DNA from: HGM04593 sp045646965 | GTDB taxonomy: Bacteria; Bacteroidota; Bacteroidia; Bacteroidales; Bacteroidaceae | Direction: 5' to 3' | Assembly: GCA_045646965.1 (NCBI GenBank) | Contig: JAZRLR010000010.1 | Coordinates: 1-19,450 of the forward strand | Length of the DNA stretch: 19,450 bases | Notes under the pieces: generated by a model | The model's database searches: none | What the model saw: only the letters and a program-made list of their open reading frames with translations | Told to the model about the DNA's origin: nothing | In this document: one piece after another, positions 15,468-19,450 of the stretch | Numbering within the stretch: the stretch's first letter is position 1 | Layout of the letters: each line of letters starts with the position of its first letter | Translations under genes and position numbers: made by a program

Positions 15468-16418
15468 ATGAGCTTTGAGATTTCATATATAGTAGCACCC
15501 CTTGTGGGTGGAGTTATAGGCTACATCACCAACGACATAGCCATAAGAATGTTATTCCGCCCCTACAAGGCAAAATACCTGTTCGGCGTAAAGATACCCT
15601 TCACCCCTGGAATCATACCCAAGGAGAAAGGGCGCATAGCGGCAGCCATAGGAGGTGCCATAAGCGAGAATCTTATGAACAAAGAAATCCTTGAGAGAAA
15701 CCTCCTTTCCGACGAGATGCTCTCAAAGATTCGCCGCTCCATAAACTCATTCTTCGCCGAGCAGAAACAAAACCCCGAAACCATACGAGAGTTTCTTGCC
15801 CATTACATCACACAAGAGGAGATAGAAAAGCTCATCTCAAACACAAAGAACGAGCTCACCTCGCAAGTCTCTACCAAGCTCGGGGAGTCGAATCTCGGAG
15901 AACAGATTTCACAAGCCGTGATGCAGCACGTAACAGGCAATCTGCGCAAGAACGGCCTGAATATCAACATCAGCGGCATACTCAAAACCATTATGGGCGA
16001 CTCTCTGTGGAACAGCCTTGCAAACCTCATCGAGGAGCCCATAAAGAACTACCTCACCAAGAACATCAACCAACTGCTGTCGAACAACGGCCCGCAAATA
16101 ATAGGCAAGCTTGTAGACAACGGAATAAACGATTTCTCGGAGCTCACAATGCAACAGCTACTTAAAGGCAAGGAGCAGCAGGTAGCCGAAATAACAACCG
16201 CCTGCATAAGTCTCTACAATACAATTATCACAGAACATCTCCCCCGCATACTCGACGCGATTAACATTTCGGCAATCATCGAGTCACGCATAAACGAGAT
16301 GGATATGAGAGAGACCGAGAAACTTATTTTCCAGGTAATGGACAAAGAACTAAAGGCTATCGTGTGGCTGGGCGCTCTACTCGGAACCATAATGGGCAGC
16401 GTGAACCTTTTACTTTGA
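15468..16418 (+). CDS. DUF445 family membrane protein
   Basis: A 316-residue protein of the DUF445 (YheB/YjiN-like) family. The N-terminal hallmark is clear: APLVGGVIGYITNDIAIRMLFRPYKAKY followed by PFTPGIIPKEKGRIAAAIGGAISENL. The middle is long and helical/amphipathic (residues about 65-290), and the C-terminus is a hydrophobic helix (IVWLGALLGTIMGSVNLLL). It should be anchored in the inner membrane at both ends with a helical domain between. Biochemical function of DUF445 is unknown. The gene is 50 bases after the M48 gene and 42 before the dynamin-like gene, without terminator or clear promoter between, so it belongs to the same transcript. Confidence 0.9.
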   Translation: MSFEISYIVAPLVGGVIGYITNDIAIRMLFRPYKAKYLFGVKIPFTPGIIPKEKGRIAAAIGGAISENLMNKEILERNLLSDEMLSKIRRSINSFFAEQKQNPETIREFLAHYITQEEIEKLISNTKNELTSQVSTKLGESNLGEQISQAVMQHVTGNLRKNGLNINISGILKTIMGDSLWNSLANLIEEPIKNYLTKNINQLLSNNGPQIIGKLVDNGINDFSELTMQQLLKGKEQQVAEITTACISLYNTIITEHLPRILDAINISAIIESRINEMDMRETEKLIFQVMDKELKAIVWLGALLGTIMGSVNLLL

Positions 16419-16460
16419 CACAAAAAACCAAACACAAATAAAAACTAAAACCACAATAAT

Positions 16461-18842
16461 ATGTCCATAATTAACAGCCAGATTGAGCAGATAATCTCGA
16501 CACGCAAAGAGAAACGTCTGCCGCAGATAGAGAAAGAAATCACATTCCTCTGCAATGTGAAAACACAAATCGAAGAACTCGACTCTATAACCAAGCAGAT
16601 AAACCAACAGATTACCGACAAGAGAGGCTCCTACTATGTAATGCTCCAGTCCGATCCCTCTATGGAGGCACGTTTTATGGCAGTGTCTACAAGCGAGGTC
16701 ACCAAGCAGATAAACTCACAGATAGAACGCCTCGAGATTCTCAAAAAGAGATTCTCGCGCGAAGCCGTGCAGATAGCCCTCATAGGCTACGAGCGACAGG
16801 GAAAAAGCCGTTTCCTGCAAACCATCTCGGGCCTCAACAACAAAGTAATTCCCGCCTACAACGGAACCAGCTGCACAGGCGCGGTATCGGTAATACACAA
16901 CACAGGTAAAGAGCTCGAGGTACACATAGAGTTCTACAATAGCAAGGAATTCTTCGACATAGTAAAGGATAAGCTCCAACGCTTCTTCCCCAACAAGCAT
17001 TTCACACTCGAAAGCTTTGCCGAACTGAAGGAAATCGACCTTGAAGGCTTCTCAACAGAAGACACCACACTATCTTGTGAATTCAGCAAGTTTGTAGACA
17101 CATACATAAAGCACATTGCCGATTACGAGTCAATGGTTGGACACAGCAAGATTGTCACATCCGACGAAAATGCAATCATACAGAACGTCTCTCAATACGA
17201 GGAGTTCGACAGCATACCCGCAGGCGATAATCCCGATTTATACACCCCAAGAAAAAATCTGGACATCAACGGCAACGAGACAACGGTGTGGGTAAAGAAA
17301 TACTACAACTATGTAGCCGTGAAGTCGGTAAACATATACACAAGTTTTGTAGACCAGCGCATAGGCAACGCCAAGATTGTCCTTGTCGATACCATAGGTA
17401 TGGGCGACGCATCGAACGCCGAGCGCATCGAGGATGAGATGTTCAGAGTTTTGCGCGAGGATTGCGACGCGGCAATCAATGTGTTCAAGCCCCAGGCTAA
17501 CGGCGACTCCTTTAACAAACAGCAGAACGAAGTGCTCAAGAAGATAGGTCGTCGCCTCGAAGGCAGAGAACCCAACCGCTGGATATACTATGTGCTCAAC
17601 CGCGTAGACAAAGGGCACGGATACAACGTGAACGTAATACCCAATATCCTGAAGCAGATACAGGAGACCTTCAATGTAATGAAAGTGAAACCCGTTGCCG
17701 ATGTCCTCGACATAAACGCCACCGACACCAACGAGGTGAACGACAAGCTCATCACTCCCCTGCTCAACCTCATAACAAACAACCTCGACGACATTGACGA
17801 GAAACTCATCATCGAGGCAAACAAAGAGAACGAGAAGCTCTATCTGGAGTATAAAACCCTCACAGACACCGTTGCGGCAGTCGTTTCAAACAAATTTGCC
17901 ATAAACTCAAACGAGGGCAAGCTCTTCGACACACTCTTCAAGCAGCTCTCCTACTCAAAAGAGCTGCGCGACCTCGACGAGTTCGAGTATGCAAAGAAAA
18001 AAGACGAGCCCTGCGAGCTTGTGCGCGATAAGATAGACGAGAAGATACGCAACCTTGTAGACCTTGCTCCACTCCCCGATGAGATATTCCTCGACGTGGA
18101 GAAGGGCGACAAAGACACAAACAGTATCTTTGTAAAACACATAAACACATTGCGCAACACCATCTTCGAGAACTTCGAAGAGATAAATACCGATGTGCTC
18201 ATCCCCTTGCAGGAAAAGGTAAAGGACCAGCTTATATCAATCCTCTTCAACGCAGGAAAGATGGGCAATATCCCCTTGCAGGGCTACTCCATAGAGGAGG
18301 GTGCCTCGCAGAAGTGGTTAAAGACACTCATTGAGGAAAAGGTAGAAAAAGAAGCCTATCCCAAGCTCTACGATATGCTCAATTTCATCCTCGACTACAG
18401 CATAAACATCGAGGGACTCATAGAGTACAACGTAGCCAAGTGCCTCGACACCATCGACCCGCAGAACAGCCAATGGATTCCTATGCCCAACCAAGAGCAA
18501 TCACTCGAGGAGCAGGCCGAGACCATTTGGGGAGAGATGGTGAGCCGCATCACCCCCATACAGAACAAGATGCGTCTGTGGCGCAACGACTTTGCACTCA
18601 TCCCGAGCCACTCCTTCTATGCCCGCGTGCACAAGTTCCGCGACAAGATGGTATTTGGAGACGATGAGACAAACACAAACATCAGAGACTTCTACCGCAA
18701 CAACCGCCTCACAATCTGGAGAGACGACTTTGCAAACATCTCCTCACAGGATCAGGCATTTGGCGCGTGGAACAAAATATGCAAAGCAATCACCGACCTC
18801 TGCACAAAGAACAAATTTCATTTGAGTATAAACGATAAATAA
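16461..18842 (+). CDS. dynamin-like large GTPase
   Basis: A 793-residue protein with an N-terminal helical/coiled-coil region (about 1-100, Gln/Lys/Glu-rich), then a GTPase domain. G1 is GYERQGKS (109-116), G2 lies in PAYNGTSCTGAV (Thr139 likely), G3 is VDTIGMGD (Asp310-Gly313), G4 is NRVD (380-383). The Pro...CTGAV switch I resembles dynamins. About 165 residues separate switch I from G3, far more than in ordinary dynamins. The C-terminal 400 residues are mostly helical, as expected for a stalk. No transmembrane helix was seen. Bacterial dynamin-like proteins assemble on or remodel membranes; here the DUF445 neighbour could be the membrane partner. No specific family name is claimed. A second GTPase gene follows after 7 bases. 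Confidence 0.8.
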   Translation: MSIINSQIEQIISTRKEKRLPQIEKEITFLCNVKTQIEELDSITKQINQQITDKRGSYYVMLQSDPSMEARFMAVSTSEVTKQINSQIERLEILKKRFSREAVQIALIGYERQGKSRFLQTISGLNNKVIPAYNGTSCTGAVSVIHNTGKELEVHIEFYNSKEFFDIVKDKLQRFFPNKHFTLESFAELKEIDLEGFSTEDTTLSCEFSKFVDTYIKHIADYESMVGHSKIVTSDENAIIQNVSQYEEFDSIPAGDNPDLYTPRKNLDINGNETTVWVKKYYNYVAVKSVNIYTSFVDQRIGNAKIVLVDTIGMGDASNAERIEDEMFRVLREDCDAAINVFKPQANGDSFNKQQNEVLKKIGRRLEGREPNRWIYYVLNRVDKGHGYNVNVIPNILKQIQETFNVMKVKPVADVLDINATDTNEVNDKLITPLLNLITNNLDDIDEKLIIEANKENEKLYLEYKTLTDTVAAVVSNKFAINSNEGKLFDTLFKQLSYSKELRDLDEFEYAKKKDEPCELVRDKIDEKIRNLVDLAPLPDEIFLDVEKGDKDTNSIFVKHINTLRNTIFENFEEINTDVLIPLQEKVKDQLISILFNAGKMGNIPLQGYSIEEGASQKWLKTLIEEKVEKEAYPKLYDMLNFILDYSINIEGLIEYNVAKCLDTIDPQNSQWIPMPNQEQSLEEQAETIWGEMVSRITPIQNKMRLWRNDFALIPSHSFYARVHKFRDKMVFGDDETNTNIRDFYRNNRLTIWRDDFANISSQDQAFGAWNKICKAITDLCTKNKFHLSINDK

Positions 18843-18849
18843 TATTACT

Positions 18850-19267
18850 ATGGGACTTTTCGACATTTTTATGCGCAAACCCGCAGACACCCCCGTACTT
18901 AACATCTGTATGATGGGCCCCCGCTCTGTAGGCAAGACTACAGTTCTCACATCAATATTTTTTGAGACACAAGACCGTATTTGCGGCTCAAAGCTCAATA
19001 TGCAGGCACTCGACAGCAACACCGAGAAACTTACCACATACCACACAATGCTTGTCAATGCCGTGGAGAAGGGTAACGCAGCCGAGCTCCCCGCGTCGCC
19101 CTGCGAGTCCAATTTCAACTTTGGCCTCGGTCTCAAGGGACGCCGCCCCACCCTGCACCTCAACGTGCAGGACTTCCCCGGTGAGTACCTCATCTCAAAA
19201 GAGAGCGAGGTAAATCAATATATGGCACAGGCAACCATAGTGCTCATAGCCATAGACACCCCCTACC
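18850..19267 (+). CDS. second P-loop GTPase, 3' end missing
   Basis: Only the first 139 residues are genuine. The start MGLFDIFMRK is followed by a P-loop MGPRSVGKTT (GxxxxGKT, about residues 23-31), a stretch HLNVQDFPGEYL with DFPGE as the likely G3/Walker B, and QATIVLIAIDTPY. The layout is of a small TRAFAC-type GTPase domain, perhaps like the DO-GTPases described beside conflict systems; that family assignment is tentative. The apparent tail (QVGS and stop at 19281) is translated from sequencing adapter, so the real protein is longer. It begins 7 bases after the dynamin-like gene, so two GTPases are co-expressed and may work as a pair. Confidence 0.75.
19169..19267. repeat. first copy of exact 99-base direct repeat
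   Basis: Positions 19169-19267 are identical to 19352-19450. This copy is continuous with the upstream gene and is the genuine genomic one. It corresponds to the insert of an adapter-flanked fragment. Confidence 0.9.
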
Positions 19268-19351
19268 AAGTCGGATCGTAGCCATGTCGTTCTGTGAGCC
19301 AAGGAGTTGAATACAAATTTTGTCTTCCTAAGACCGCTTGGCCTCCGACTT
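19268..19351. other. MGI/BGI sequencing adapter and barcode, not genomic
   Basis: From memory of the published adapter sequences, 19268-19309 (AAGTCGGATCGTAGCC...AAGGAGTTG, 42 bases) is one MGI/BGISEQ adapter. Positions 19320-19351 (TTGTCTTCC...CTCCGACTT, 32 bases) are the reverse complement of the other. The 10 bases between, 19310-19319, have the length of an MGI sample barcode. This is the expected structure when a DNA-nanoball read passes through a short insert into the circle's adapter. Confidence 0.93.
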
Positions 19352-19450
19352 AGGACTTCCCCGGTGAGTACCTCATCTCAAAAGAGAGCGAGGTAAATCA
19401 ATATATGGCACAGGCAACCATAGTGCTCATAGCCATAGACACCCCCTACC
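19352..19450. repeat. second copy of exact 99-base repeat, assembly artefact
   Basis: An exact copy of 19169-19267, starting right after the adapter and ending flush with the window end. It is the same insert read a second time around the circular library molecule and should not be annotated as coding. Confidence 0.9.

Noticed and set aside
19169..19450. Direct repeat resembling a target-site duplication or mobile-element boundary
   Set aside because: The spacer is adapter sequence and the second copy ends exactly at the contig end, so it is an assembly artefact.
1..19450. tRNA genes, CRISPR arrays and insertion sequences
   Set aside because: None was recognised on either strand: no regularly spaced repeats, no transposase motifs and no tRNA cloverleaf was noticed by eye.

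Overview
The window looks like one contig end from an uncultured or draft-quality member of the Bacteroidales (Bacteroidota). The evidence is a 286-residue primary sigma factor of the short Bacteroidota form, a DUF5686 outer-membrane protein with a carboxypeptidase-like N-terminal domain, a clostripain-type lipoprotein peptidase, and repeated matches to the Bacteroidales promoter pattern (TAnnTTTG at -7, TTTG-like at -33) instead of the E. coli -35/-10 pattern. No tRNA, CRISPR array or insertion sequence was recognised.

Layout. Positions 1-200 hold a strong promoter reading leftward off the window into a boxA-like leader, probably that of an rRNA operon. Next is a DUF5686 gene (+), convergent with a two-gene unit (-) of a small exported protein and a C11 peptidase. 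The minus-strand primary sigma factor and a type-I-like glutamine synthetase follow, each with a clear terminator and separated by a gene-free stretch of about 420 bases. Glutamine synthetase is divergent from a patatin-like lipase (+). A minus-strand unit then reads panE-like ketopantoate reductase, DUF1294 protein, EamA transporter, and the remains of an M64 peptidase gene. A plus-strand pair (SDR oxidoreductase, CAT-like acyltransferase) ends at a terminator at 13225-13250.

The most interesting region is 13507 to the end: a single-direction cluster of six genes with short gaps or overlaps. They are an ECF-like sigma factor with an insertion in its region 4 helix-turn-helix, an overlapping small acidic protein with an anti-sigma-like N-terminus and no membrane segment, a soluble M48-type zinc peptidase, a DUF445 membrane protein, a 793-residue dynamin-like GTPase, and a second P-loop GTPase. 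The arrangement suggests a dedicated regulator controlling a protease and membrane/GTPase machine. The function is unknown; membrane remodelling, envelope stress or conflict roles are inference only.

The last 183 bases are not natural DNA. Positions 19268-19351 match, from memory, the two MGI/BGI sequencing adapters around a 10-base barcode, and 19352-19450 repeats 19169-19267 exactly. The last GTPase gene is therefore cut at about 19267, and its apparent stop codon comes from the adapter.
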